DNA of 21,006 nucleotides, from positions 1 through 21,006 of the forward strand of contig SIBX01000008.1 in assembly GCA_009694925.1 (NCBI GenBank), written 5' to 3'. The translations under genes and the position numbers were made by a program. Position 1 is the stretch's first letter, and the number at the start of each line of letters is the position of its first letter. This stretch comes from Minisyncoccota bacterium (lineage in GTDB: Bacteria > Patescibacteriota > Minisyncoccia > UBA6257 > 1-14-0-10-40-38). Shown one piece after another: positions 15,501 through 21,006 of this stretch. Under the pieces are notes generated by a model. It was not told where the DNA came from. It saw nothing but the letters and a program-made list of their open reading frames with translations, and ran no database searches.

Positions 15501-16476
15501 ACTTAAATACACTTGCGGAATTTAATGGGTTGTCTTGTCTGCTTTGTGAAGTTAGACCGAAATAATATTTCTTTCCAGACTTATCTATGACTGTCCATTT
15601 TTTATTAGGAAAATCGAAGGAATAATCTAAGAAAGAACCGTCATCTATTTTTGCCCTGAATTTGTCGTTATTTGCACTAGTAGAAACTAGTTCTCCGGAC
15701 AAAGAAGAAATAAATTTATTCCAAGAAGAAGTATAAAAATTCCCTGAAACTCCGTATTTTGTATTTATATATATTGAGGGAATTGAAAGAGACCAACCAA
15801 AACCGACGATTGAATTGTCGCTGTAGTCTTGAGAATTATATTTTAAAGATATTTCTGGAGTTAATCCGCCTCTTCCCTCTGGAGTGTTTATTTTAAATCC
15901 ATAACTTAAAGCTCCAGTTGAAAGATCTATGTCTGGACGAGTATTGCTTGAAGCTCCAAATGGCTGGACTGTTATGTAGCTTGGATCTGATCCGCTTGAT
16001 GGGGAGAATCCGCCACTTCCAGATGAGCCAGAAGAACAGCTTGGGTTGCCAGGACAAAGAGATCCTGAACCAGGATTTCCTCCTCCGCCAGGGCCGGGCG
16101 GGGTTGTGCCACCACCAGGGCCTGGAGGCGGAGGGGTTGGCGGAGGAATTGGGGGCGTGGGTGGAGCTGGGGGTGTTGGCGGAATTATTGCTCCAGATCC
16201 GTTTCCAGTCGGAGCTGAATCATTGCCGAGAATAGGCGACTCTGAATTGTTTTGATTGCCTGAATCTATTTGTGGGGCGTTTGGAGAGTTTTGATTTTGG
16301 CTTATGTTTCCAAGATTATTATCTAAAGAAAAAGCGAGGACAGATGATGCCTCGCCAGATAGAAGACAAAAAAGGACAAAAATAGAAGCAATCCTTGTAT
16401 ATAAAGATCTTTTGTTGTGATTTTTGAAGCCCCGCAAAAAGAATGTGCGGGGTAAATTTTTATTATATAACCCCAT
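9535..16476 (-). CDS. Giant secreted SpvB/FG-GAP/Rhs toxin with lipase-like tip
   Basis: A 2313-residue polymorphic toxin. It has a long signal peptide (1-48, hydrophobic part 29-40, likely cut after VLA) and a Pro/Gly linker (about 98-163). An SpvB/TcaC-like domain from about 165 contains GRGGLTPEISLKYNS and GFGWSLSIP. FG-GAP-like repeats of the DINGDxxxD type run from about 480 to 725. YD/Rhs repeats fill about 1000-1560 and 1795-1960, interrupted by a DNRLRE/CBM96-like module (about 1565-1785). The core (HLGST near 1980) ends at DPTGE (2082-2086), the expected self-cleavage site. The tip (2087-2313) looks like an alpha/beta-hydrolase: S2171 in AQSHGA, LITLGAPV, D2220 in STNDKIQ and H2295 in THSSTW form a plausible triad. 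The layout is like a fused Tc-toxin B/C cocoon. A -35/-10 pair lies just upstream and the immunity gene follows after 7 bases. Confidence 0.88.
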   Translation of the reverse strand: MGLYNKNLPRTFFLRGFKNHNKRSLYTRIASIFVLFCLLSGEASSVLAFSLDNNLGNISQNQNSPNAPQIDSGNQNNSESPILGNDSAPTGNGSGAIIPPTPPAPPTPPIPPPTPPPPGPGGGTTPPGPGGGGNPGSGSLCPGNPSCSSGSSGSGGFSPSSGSDPSYITVQPFGASSNTRPDIDLSTGALSYGFKINTPEGRGGLTPEISLKYNSQDYSDNSIVGFGWSLSIPSIYINTKYGVSGNFYTSSWNKFISSLSGELVSTSANNDKFRAKIDDGSFLDYSFDFPNKKWTVIDKSGKKYYFGLTSQSRQDNPLNSASVFKYMLEKIEDASGNSIDFYYFKDLSAIYPDKITYTNFASGTTTQNGIYEINFYREALTDYMTQYNSAFPISTQYRINKIQTKVLGKLISEYNLNYTNEINYIYTRSLLSSIAETHISDLGVPTVFPLTNFTYSSGPDDGSNASQRLPGIDFSKGVIISDINGDSYADVVKAACVKSSTGCNPDKKVWIYDPATDSYVENTNWVFPSYICQDDSNGNCQGVGYALFDISGDGLPDAVSAGYVNLNTGNGWSTPAIPTLLGSLQPTAGYRPIVGDTNGDSFPEVFTFTPSTGSNGFRSADYNRDGLLDLVQAYKWCCGGTGWSEGVYVNNGNGGFDFNQKATDNFPADKALPYFEDNSTPKGPGFFSISGNSFPTIIKKFGSVDVQNETASPSIQSGDFNGDGMMDTLKNDPVNLNNSQAINEDKFPDLLETISTREGGLINFEYKPSSDYKDSSGNLLNKIPFPVQTIKKIKEFDPINNLSSEKSYIYSGGYYSHDDSAYKPDSNGNYYYDKDQNYFVRKFEGFGKVEAINPDGGKTITYFHQQNGSDTSDMEENDDKSKYGKPYRTEFLDKNGIILSKSFTKWDLATTTALNGGAYFTYPSLSVSEEMDSSGGKRAKAVSMEYDLSSGNKIKEVNFGEVSINAEPFNFLDKGEDKISSEILYANFNSNSGTSGLPYQNISTDFNNKIISDSKITYDNLGLGIVEKGLLTKIEKLISGAKYQTNEIVYDSFGNPISKRDANGNPNSYFYDPYNLKPIQEINPKGFSRQYSYDYVVGKPKQVIDENNQIYNYVFDGVGRILEEKIPDPETGLQIIKTKYQYNDTPLQTSTTKNNYLDNLITVDSVTYFDGLGRKIQERSRAEDTASQNYSVKDYIYNSEGKLVSESLPYYAIGFLRSAPNTNQNLYQTYEYDGLNRTTKTTNSIGETKTEYKVGENTITDANDNQKTYEYDIRGNLTAVKEFLDGKTLTTKYFYNRLNNLIKIRDTKGSVREFSYDLLGRRTKAEDLHEANDLTFGVYKYKYDSLGNLIKETTPAGDEISYSYDSLNRVTKEDNKNTAGIETSYSYDSCVRGLGKLCNITSATSTSSYEYNFNDGMKKETKVIDGATTSVEYIYGRLNNLLSEKNLNLPEVTYEYNTAGLLENISYNASGIISQTIKNIDYSPSGQIAYQEYGNNDFERNTYDENSLYRLKIKEAKNISSSGAIINNFRHEYSYDKVGNITSILKNSYYDEDSSGATTTITIPALSNSGFIASGPETDLKWSTHHDAQDGYYINNNQPLDTVYVGSRLDGAQRSPILAIDRAFLVFDTSAIPSDATILSATTSITVTDYRNWNPTNESYINIYEGFNDPFSSLYLSDYSRCGDATTSPTELGIKKYISEITAPFATNFEFPIKLNDTGLSKIKKSKYTTLCLRDGHDAENIPITIAHDVPPGKDTGGSFVFFASQESTDPLIRPTLTITYVRNPNHPNSTVSNTTYSYDSLYRLTKEEIYSNSTSTKISSSYKYDEIGNILESSSNGTTTKFGYINSLSTINPLSNPHAIQLVGSKKIEYDPNGNITKDHKGIQNSWNYRNQLVSSNIPQSLGGESLSYTYDPAGSRVIIDSGKEKTIFFTPKYSRTLNKSNNTSLSQLHIFGGNSPVARLDIDSNGSTIVSYLHQDHLGSTILVTDSQGKKKESTSYDAFGNIISDKLISGEKERHKYTGHELDEDTGYTYAKARYLNTDTGRFASIDPMFWKLNKQLLVDPQQQNSYSYARNNPIIFTDPTGELNVVIPGTWAVDNFRNWQNDSVMTNYVNNVGAIFNKFNGGDTWVYDGPQINDNPKSREVAANYINNYIENYQFKEGETYNITAQSHGANVGAILSQKSNRRIDHLITLGAPVREDYRFNHSNIGQHINGFSTNDKIQTMGGTNISNSVIGIGSSLLTLTLTGCIPCGIAGLSLIGLGLNVEAGNAGRIINGAENINITNEANYKNYSTHSSTWAAPAVLDKISKNLR
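10247..10454. repeat. Direct repeat copy 2: Rhs core DNA in the main toxin gene
   Basis: This is the partner of 8613-8820 (23 differences in 208 bases, no gaps). It encodes the end of the core, up to about ten codons before the DPTG cleavage motif. Beyond it the two tips share no evident similarity. Confidence 0.85.
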
Positions 16477-16486
16477 TTATTTTTAA

Positions 16487-16515
16487 ATAATAAATAAAAG
16501 TCAATTGAGAGTCAA
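16487..16515 (-). promoter_or_regulatory. Promoter of the giant Rhs gene
   Basis: Minus strand TTGACT (16510-16515) and TATTAT (16487-16492) are separated by 17 bases. The -10 ends 10 bases before the ATG, so the predicted leader is only a few bases. A second TTGACT (16499-16504) forms a direct repeat with the first. Confidence 0.6.
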
Positions 16516-16531
16516 GTTTTTTTGGTATTAT

Positions 16532-17596
16532 TTAAATAAATTTTATTTCTGCTTGTTTTTTGGCGGAATACGCCTTTGGAGTTCCGCCGTAGCCGATTCT
16601 GAAAACTAGAGCTATTGTTTCGTCATTATTTGGTTTAAATATTGCCGAAATTCTATCGTGTGAAGTATTTATCAGATCAATTTGATCTTTTGAAAATAAA
16701 CTTCCGCTTCCGGTTTTTATTGCTCTTGATAAGAAAAGAATACCTGTTATAAGTTGAAGGCCCATTCCAAATTTCTCCGCTTTGAGCCAAATCCTTTCCA
16801 ATAATCTTCCTGCTGTTATAAATTCCTGATCTTCATCTTTAACTATAATCGATCCTAAAACAGATCCAGATGAATAGTTTTTGGCATTATCTTGAGCGAT
16901 CTTTTTTGCAATGCCTAGCTTGTTGGCAATAGACATCCATTTCCAATTTTTAAAAAGTTTTATAAAAATATTGCCCGGAAATTTTAAACCCATAGTCTCA
17001 ATATAGAGACCTCCTCCCCTTTTCTTCTCCTCTTCTTTATTCCAAACTATTTCATTAAAAAATAATTTATGAAGATTTTCATTTTCAAACATAACAACCT
17101 CGTTCATACTAAGAGCTCCTCCAACGCTTTTCATTAAATCCCTATCTGAAATAAAAACTATTCTTCCATTTGAAATTTCTGGGATGGAATCTAAAAATTC
17201 CGATTCTTGATCGCTGGTTAAATTTATATCTTTAAATTTGTTTCTATTGGTTGAACGTTTTGGAATAAAATCAAAAAGCTCATCTTTTTTTATAGAAATA
17301 TCTTTTTCCAGTTTTATTTGAGCTGTTATGTTTGAATTTGATTTATCGGGAAATATTTTAAAATCTGCCTTATATCCTAAGCTGGAAGATGTAATAATAA
17401 TATTTTCAATTAAAGCCCCGTGAGCTACCCAGGTGCCACGAAAGTTAAAATTTAAAATCGGGTGATCTTTTTCTGGAAGGGCAATTATATTTATAATGTT
17501 TTCTTTGACCTCAAATCTCCATGGCTGGGAGTTGCTTCCGGATGGAGCGTTAACTGAAATATCTAATATTTTTTTTATTTCTTCTTGAGAAATCAT
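16532..17596 (-). CDS. Acg-family nitroreductase-like FMN oxidoreductase
   Basis: A 354-residue protein of the nitroreductase superfamily. Near the N-terminus, NAPSGSNSQPWRF (16-28) is the FMN phosphate/ribityl-binding segment. RSTNRNKF (about 114-121) corresponds to the RxTNR motif of Acg-type proteins, and the C-terminus has FRIGYGGTPKAYSAKK, the usual RxGYG end of the fold. Acg proteins are often inactive FMN-storage or ligand-binding proteins, and others are NAD(P)H-dependent reductases or deiodinase/BluB-like enzymes; the substrate cannot be told. An extended -10 ends 7 bases before the ATG, which suggests a leaderless, single-gene mRNA. No cofactor-related gene is adjacent. Confidence 0.75.
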   Translation of the reverse strand: MISQEEIKKILDISVNAPSGSNSQPWRFEVKENIINIIALPEKDHPILNFNFRGTWVAHGALIENIIITSSSLGYKADFKIFPDKSNSNITAQIKLEKDISIKKDELFDFIPKRSTNRNKFKDINLTSDQESEFLDSIPEISNGRIVFISDRDLMKSVGGALSMNEVVMFENENLHKLFFNEIVWNKEEEKKRGGGLYIETMGLKFPGNIFIKLFKNWKWMSIANKLGIAKKIAQDNAKNYSSGSVLGSIIVKDEDQEFITAGRLLERIWLKAEKFGMGLQLITGILFLSRAIKTGSGSLFSKDQIDLINTSHDRISAIFKPNNDETIALVFRIGYGGTPKAYSAKKQAEIKFI

Positions 17597-17603
17597 TATT
17601 AAA

Positions 17604-17612
17604 ATTATAGCA
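17604..17612 (-). promoter_or_regulatory. Extended -10 promoter of the nitroreductase gene
   Basis: Minus strand TGCTATAAT, the same nine bases as at 1431-1439. Exactly 7 bases (TTTAATA) separate the -10 from the ATG, so transcription should begin at the start codon. No -35 is visible. Confidence 0.55.
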
Positions 17613-17640
17613 GAAAAGTTTTGATTGGGGATTTTTTAGT

Positions 17641-17688
17641 AAAAAAAAGCAGCCTCGCAAGATTCACGTGGAATCCCTTAAGGCTGCT
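17641..17688 (-). terminator. Strong Rho-independent terminator of the GC-rich gene
   Basis: Minus strand AGCAGCCT and AGGCTGCT form a perfect 8-bp stem (17681-17688 with 17648-17655). An inner GATTC/GAATC hairpin sits inside it, and a run of seven to eight T follows. It is far stronger than the other terminators in the window and ends the 17712-18566 gene. Confidence 0.9.
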
Positions 17689-17711
17689 CGGAGAACAATA
17701 TGTGTGTTTCA

Positions 17712-18566
17712 TTATTCACCACTCTTTGCGACAGGAGGAGAGGGTTTGGGCTCGGTGAGTTTCTCGAGCTCCTTCTCTTCGCGCGTCTTGACGTGACTCT
17801 TAAGTGTGATTACTGCGACTTGATCTCGGTCATCGTAGGAGCTCTCAAGCCAAAGGATCGTTCTGGTTTTTGCGTAACCAGAAGCAGAAATGACAGCCGG
17901 TCTAGTAATGCCACTCTGAATCGAGTGGTCTTTCCATTCCAGAATTTGGAAAAGAGGATATCCCTGATTCTTCATGACGATGTCCCAATCCATACCGGCC
18001 GGGATTTCAATAGCTTCAGAGATTCCGACCCGAGTACCAGAATAGCCATTGCCTGCGTAGTATACAGTTTTGTCTAAAGAAGGATGTATTAAGACTTCCT
18101 TCTTTTTCTGCCTCTTCTCGAACACTACAGGTGCGACGAGCTTGAGCGTGGCCTTCTGGTTGACAACACCACCCTTAAATCCATAAGTGGTGACAACTGC
18201 TCCCCTTTCCTCGGGAGAGGAATATGGGATATCGATGCAATCTCCCGAAGAGAAAGCCACGATTTCCCATTTTTCGTTCTTGGCGTTGTAGCTCCGAAGA
18301 CTGCAGTTGACTGCGACGGGATCAAGCTGGATCTGATATTTGAGATCAGTCATCCAACCCGAAAGGCAAACGTCGACGAACTCTTCCGAAGAGAGATCCA
18401 CGACGATCTCGGCTTCAGATCCGAAACGCTGAACGGCTGGCTTGGCGGAAACGCCAGGGCCATTAGACAAAGCCTTTGCCACAGCTGCGGCAACGGCTTT
18501 GTCCTTTTCGCTCTCCCCAACTTCAAACAAGAAGCAGGAGAGAATGACGGCGTAAATAAAACTCAT
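17712..18566 (-). CDS. Secreted protein of unknown family, foreign-looking
   Basis: A 284-residue protein from the ATG at 18566. The frame extends to a GTG at 18611, but that codon lies in an inverted-repeat arm, while a full Shine-Dalgarno (GGAGG, 6-base spacing) precedes the ATG. The N-terminus MSFIYAVILSCFLFEVG looks like a signal peptide, with Cys11 a possible lipoprotein cysteine, although the lipobox is poor. The body is soluble and rich in beta-type sequence, with a charged C-terminal tail (EEKELEKLTEPKPSPP). No family is recognised. G+C is near 50% (31 of 60 bases in one counted line), and codons favour C/G endings, unlike every neighbour. It has its own promoter (18720-18748), leader repeat and strong terminator. 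Recent acquisition from a Shine-Dalgarno-using genome is inferred. Confidence 0.75.
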   Translation of the reverse strand: MSFIYAVILSCFLFEVGESEKDKAVAAAVAKALSNGPGVSAKPAVQRFGSEAEIVVDLSSEEFVDVCLSGWMTDLKYQIQLDPVAVNCSLRSYNAKNEKWEIVAFSSGDCIDIPYSSPEERGAVVTTYGFKGGVVNQKATLKLVAPVVFEKRQKKKEVLIHPSLDKTVYYAGNGYSGTRVGISEAIEIPAGMDWDIVMKNQGYPLFQILEWKDHSIQSGITRPAVISASGYAKTRTILWLESSYDDRDQVAVITLKSHVKTREEKELEKLTEPKPSPPVAKSGE

Positions 18567-18570
18567 TGTC

Positions 18571-18577
18571 TTCCTCC
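18571..18577 (-). promoter_or_regulatory. Strong Shine-Dalgarno site
   Basis: The mRNA reads GGAGGAAGACA before the ATG at 18566, a perfect anti-SD match with 6-base spacing. It decides the start codon and is the only clear SD I find in the window. Confidence 0.8.
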
Positions 18578-18606
18578 GTGTTTGAGAGTTTGAGAGAAAA
18601 AGACAC

Positions 18607-18673
18607 TTCACTGCAGGAAAAAATTTTCAGAAAAAAATTGGGTTGAGAGTTAAAAATTTTTTCCTGCAGTGAA
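18607..18673. repeat. Perfect 21-bp inverted repeat with 25-base spacer
   Basis: Left arm 18607-18627 begins TTCACTGCAGG; right arm 18653-18673 is its exact reverse complement. The spacer is 18628-18652. It lies between the promoter (18720-18748) and the SD of the GC-rich gene, so the leader RNA would fold into a long hairpin. There is no U-run directly after it on the minus strand, so it is not a standard terminator for the upstream gene. A mobile-element relic is another possibility. Confidence 0.9.
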
Positions 18674-18719
18674 AATTAGATCAAGTTATGTATATTCTTT
18701 TGTATAAGGTGCTTTTGTC

Positions 18720-18748
18720 ATTATACGCCTAATTGAGGATAAAATCAA
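18720..18748 (-). promoter_or_regulatory. Promoter of the GC-rich secreted-protein gene
   Basis: Minus strand TTGATT (18743-18748) and TATAAT (18720-18725) are 17 bases apart, close to consensus. Predicted start near 18713 gives a leader of about 147 nt that contains the 21-bp inverted repeat. Confidence 0.6.
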
Positions 18749-18797
18749 AGTCAAGTAAGTTATTAACAATCACTTGAATATTTTAATCGCAAATAGA

Positions 18798-20924
18798 TTA
18801 TGGCATTTCCTTATAACAACTTCTTATCCAGAAAGGCTTGATTAGATCATTAACACAGAGCAAATTAAATTCTATTAATGGATCTCGGCAAGCTAATGGC
18901 TTCCAGACATCTCCGCAAGCACTTCCAGACTGGGCTTGTACTTTTTCAACTAGCTTTACTCCAAATGCATCAAATAATGAAGCGAAGGGATTTTTGTAGT
19001 TGGAACCGTTGAAGGCGGGATTCGATCCTCCATTAGACCCTATTTCTATTGATTCTTGATTAGAAAATGTGAAATTGCCGGCTTCGTCAAAAACTTTAAT
19101 AAGGAAAAATAATGTCTGGCCATTGATAAGTCCGTTAACGGTTCTGCTTTGAGATCCGCCATTGGCTACTATGATTGGGGGCGGAGTTGGAACAAGAATT
19201 CCGACATTAAAAGTTCCCGGAGTCATTTTGACATCATTATAACGAATTTCTAAATGGTCAGATGTTCCAATATTCCCATCATCTCCTGTTGCCAGCCAGG
19301 TCATCGTGACTGATGTTCCAAGATTGGTGACCTTAAGGGTTGTGATTGGAGCTGGAGGAGTTGTATCCGGCGGAGGCGGAAGAGTTTCGGCTATGACTGG
19401 GGTATTTGAGATTAGAGAGATGTTTCCTGCGACATCAACGGATTCTTGGGCAAAATAATAGACGGTGTTAGGAGAAAGTCCGGTTACCGTTAATGATTCT
19501 GACGAACCTGGGTCTTGGGGAATCATAGAATTAGGAATTGAAGTGGCGGAGTCAAAGTTTGATTGATTTATTGGAGAGAGACTTTCTTTGAATATGTATG
19601 CAGAGACTTCGTTGCTACCCCCTGGAGCGGAAAAGGTTAAAGTGGTGGAACTGGAGGTTGTGTTTGAAGCTAAAAGGTCATCTACTGAATCTGATCCTTT
19701 TGGCGTAAATACTCCACAGCGACAATCGCCGTTTCTTTTGGACTCATAACAAGATTCTCCTGTGGGACAAGATCCGTTGCATTGAGGATAAGTGTCTCCG
19801 CAAAGAACTGGCGGAAGACATTCGCAACTTCCACCACCAGAACCGCCATTATTATCTTGACAAGTTTCTCCATCGTCGCAGGATCCTCCACATTGAGGAG
19901 CTCCTGTTCCTTTGTTGTTGTTTTTGCAGGCGCCTCCTCCGCCGTCACCAGGACCAGGAGTCGTAGATCCGCGAGGGAAATTTGGAGGTACGGTATCTTC
20001 GGGTTTTGACCAATCTGGAGCATCATAACGTGCTTCATTACAAAATTCATCACACCATTTTATAGAAAAACATAGGCCCTGAGGAATAAATGCTGGCTTG
20101 CCCCCAAAGGAAGGTGGATCACATTGTTCTGGATACTGTTTAATACCATCGCCACAAAAAGGATTACTAGATGGTGGTATTGGTTTATATTTTCTAAATG
20201 GGCAAGTGCAGTCTGTTGAACAAGATTGCCAGCCTTCGTTCTGATTCGTTGCTAATTTGTCTTCGCAGATTCCATTATTGTTGCAACCTAGCCCTGGATT
20301 TTCACAACCACGGCAATCTTGACAATTGTTATAATTTTCTCCATTTGCCGCCTCGCACATCTTGTCTAAGTCGCATGTCAAATCTGGACCCATTCTCTCT
20401 CCGGTGGCCGGCACACAAGATTCCCCTGTGGCCGGAAGACAGTCTCCTGGACAGTTAGAGCAAGTTTCTTCCGGATCACAAATTCCATCCAAAATACAGC
20501 CCGGATTCTTAACATCTGATATAAGGTTAATAAATGCATAGTTCCCTCCCCACCTAAGCCGAGGCAATCCGTTAGGATTATCATAGGTAAAATGTAAGAT
20601 TTGGCCATTGGACGGAGCTATATTATCTATTAGAATTTGGTTATGGATATTGAGACTACCTTGAATATCTAGTTTCTCTTGAGGGATGGAGTTTGGGTTA
20701 TTAGCGTCTCCTCCAATACCAACATAGCCCGTGGTTAAATCGCCTAGCACAGAGAGAGACGGCAAATTTAAACTACCTATCTTGGTTTGGCCTGGGGTTA
20801 AGGAATTTACTGGAGCTGGAACGCTGTCTGTTGGAGAAGTTGGTTCTCTAAAAGCTGCGCTCGATAGAGAAGCGCTAAAGATTGTTAAAATAATAATTAA
20901 CAGAGGAATTTTTAAAAATTTCAT
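18798..20924 (-). CDS. Secreted Cys-rich protein with two FN3-like domains
   Basis: A 708-residue exported protein. The signal peptide is about 1-24 (cut near SSAA-F). Residues 62-100 (GYVGIGG...PQEKLDIQGSLNIHNQ) resemble the VGIGTxxPxxKLDVxG segment of phage tail-fibre and bacterial surface proteins. A Cys-rich region (143-403) holds repeats of the type GCxxDGICDPEETCSNCPGDC plus CGDG...EQCD units, like cysteine-knot or EGF-like modules of extracellular proteins. Two fibronectin type III-like domains follow (about 410-515 and 521-628, each with an NGL/GLSPNTxYYF or GLINGQTLFFLIK strand). The tail (669-703) contains four more cysteines. No enzyme motif or sorting signal is seen. An adhesin or structural surface protein is the inference. 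An extended -10 ends 9 bases before the ATG. Confidence 0.75.
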   Translation of the reverse strand: MKFLKIPLLIIILTIFSASLSSAAFREPTSPTDSVPAPVNSLTPGQTKIGSLNLPSLSVLGDLTTGYVGIGGDANNPNSIPQEKLDIQGSLNIHNQILIDNIAPSNGQILHFTYDNPNGLPRLRWGGNYAFINLISDVKNPGCILDGICDPEETCSNCPGDCLPATGESCVPATGERMGPDLTCDLDKMCEAANGENYNNCQDCRGCENPGLGCNNNGICEDKLATNQNEGWQSCSTDCTCPFRKYKPIPPSSNPFCGDGIKQYPEQCDPPSFGGKPAFIPQGLCFSIKWCDEFCNEARYDAPDWSKPEDTVPPNFPRGSTTPGPGDGGGGACKNNNKGTGAPQCGGSCDDGETCQDNNGGSGGGSCECLPPVLCGDTYPQCNGSCPTGESCYESKRNGDCRCGVFTPKGSDSVDDLLASNTTSSSTTLTFSAPGGSNEVSAYIFKESLSPINQSNFDSATSIPNSMIPQDPGSSESLTVTGLSPNTVYYFAQESVDVAGNISLISNTPVIAETLPPPPDTTPPAPITTLKVTNLGTSVTMTWLATGDDGNIGTSDHLEIRYNDVKMTPGTFNVGILVPTPPPIIVANGGSQSRTVNGLINGQTLFFLIKVFDEAGNFTFSNQESIEIGSNGGSNPAFNGSNYKNPFASLFDAFGVKLVEKVQAQSGSACGDVWKPLACRDPLIEFNLLCVNDLIKPFWIRSCYKEMP

Positions 20925-20933
20925 ATTCTTAAT

Positions 20934-20942
20934 ATTATAACA
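20934..20942 (-). promoter_or_regulatory. Extended -10 promoter of the Cys-rich protein gene
   Basis: Minus strand TGTTATAAT, an extended -10, with 9 bases before the ATG at 20924. The predicted leader is two to three bases, without a Shine-Dalgarno. No -35 is evident. Confidence 0.55.
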
Positions 20943-21006
20943 AAGAAAATGACTGTGTGAGAATTAACAGGGGAGAAAGATTTTATCTTAGAACATCCTT
21001 AACTGA

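Noticed and set aside
16046..16255. Plus-strand ORF of Gly- and Pro-rich sequence
   Set aside because: It is the antisense of the Pro/Gly linker of the giant Rhs protein; composition explains both the open frame and the low complexity.
17700..18077. Plus-strand ORF opposite the GC-rich gene
   Set aside because: It is antisense to the gene that has the SD, signal peptide, promoter and terminator.
18567..18611. Longer start (GTG 18611) for the GC-rich secreted protein
   Set aside because: The GTG lies in an inverted-repeat arm; the ATG at 18566 has a perfect SD and begins a signal peptide.
1..21006. CRISPR array, integrase, transposase or T6SS genes
   Set aside because: No regularly spaced repeats, no transposase- or integrase-like ORF, and no VgrG/PAAR-like domain were seen; the Rhs protein carries a Sec-type signal peptide.

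Overview
The window is AT-rich (about one third G+C in the samples I counted) and every gene I accept lies on the minus strand, so the genes read from right to left. The gene content suggests an uncultivated bacterium of the Patescibacteria/CPR type, perhaps a Parcubacteria-like lineage: GspG-like type IV pilins, an N7TM histidine kinase with an SHQ-type H-box, a very large Sec-exported SpvB/Rhs protein, and near-complete absence of Shine-Dalgarno sites. No rRNA, tRNA or ribosomal protein gene is present, so the taxonomic placement is an inference.

Layout from right to left in coordinates, which is the order of transcription. 20924-18798 encodes a secreted Cys-rich protein with two FN3-like domains. 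18566-17712 encodes a secreted protein of unknown family with G+C near 50%, its own promoter, a perfect 21-bp inverted repeat in its leader, a strong Shine-Dalgarno and a textbook terminator; it looks foreign. 17596-16532 encodes an Acg-type nitroreductase. 16476-9535 encodes a 2313-residue SpvB/FG-GAP/Rhs protein whose variable tip is a predicted alpha/beta-hydrolase (lipase-like) toxin. Just downstream comes a membrane protein that is probably its immunity protein (9527-8817). An orphan Rhs tip follows (8857-7958), carrying a second copy of the core DNA, then two small membrane proteins (7968-7567, 7518-7231) that may be immunity proteins for present or former tips.

A second block starts at 7044 with a PaaK-like adenylate-forming enzyme followed 8 bases later by an MIO-type aromatic amino acid ammonia-lyase/aminomutase. 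Together they could make an arylacrylic or beta-amino acid and activate it as an adenylate or thioester. Next come an orphan membrane histidine kinase (3921-2254), a type IV pilin (2097-1498) with a hairpin leader, a second pilin (1309-713), and a small membrane protein (708-145) that looks like a prepilin peptidase with both catalytic aspartates replaced. A partial palindromic repeat opens the window.

The most interesting parts are: (1) the Rhs locus, with a lipase-like tip, adjacent immunity gene and a 208-bp core duplication (89% identical) that would allow tip replacement; (2) the lyase-ligase pair; (3) the contrast between apparently leaderless, SD-free resident genes and the SD-bearing, GC-rich unit at 17641-18748; (4) the degenerate prepilin peptidase-like protein beside the pilins. 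All function calls rest on motif reading only; no database search was possible.
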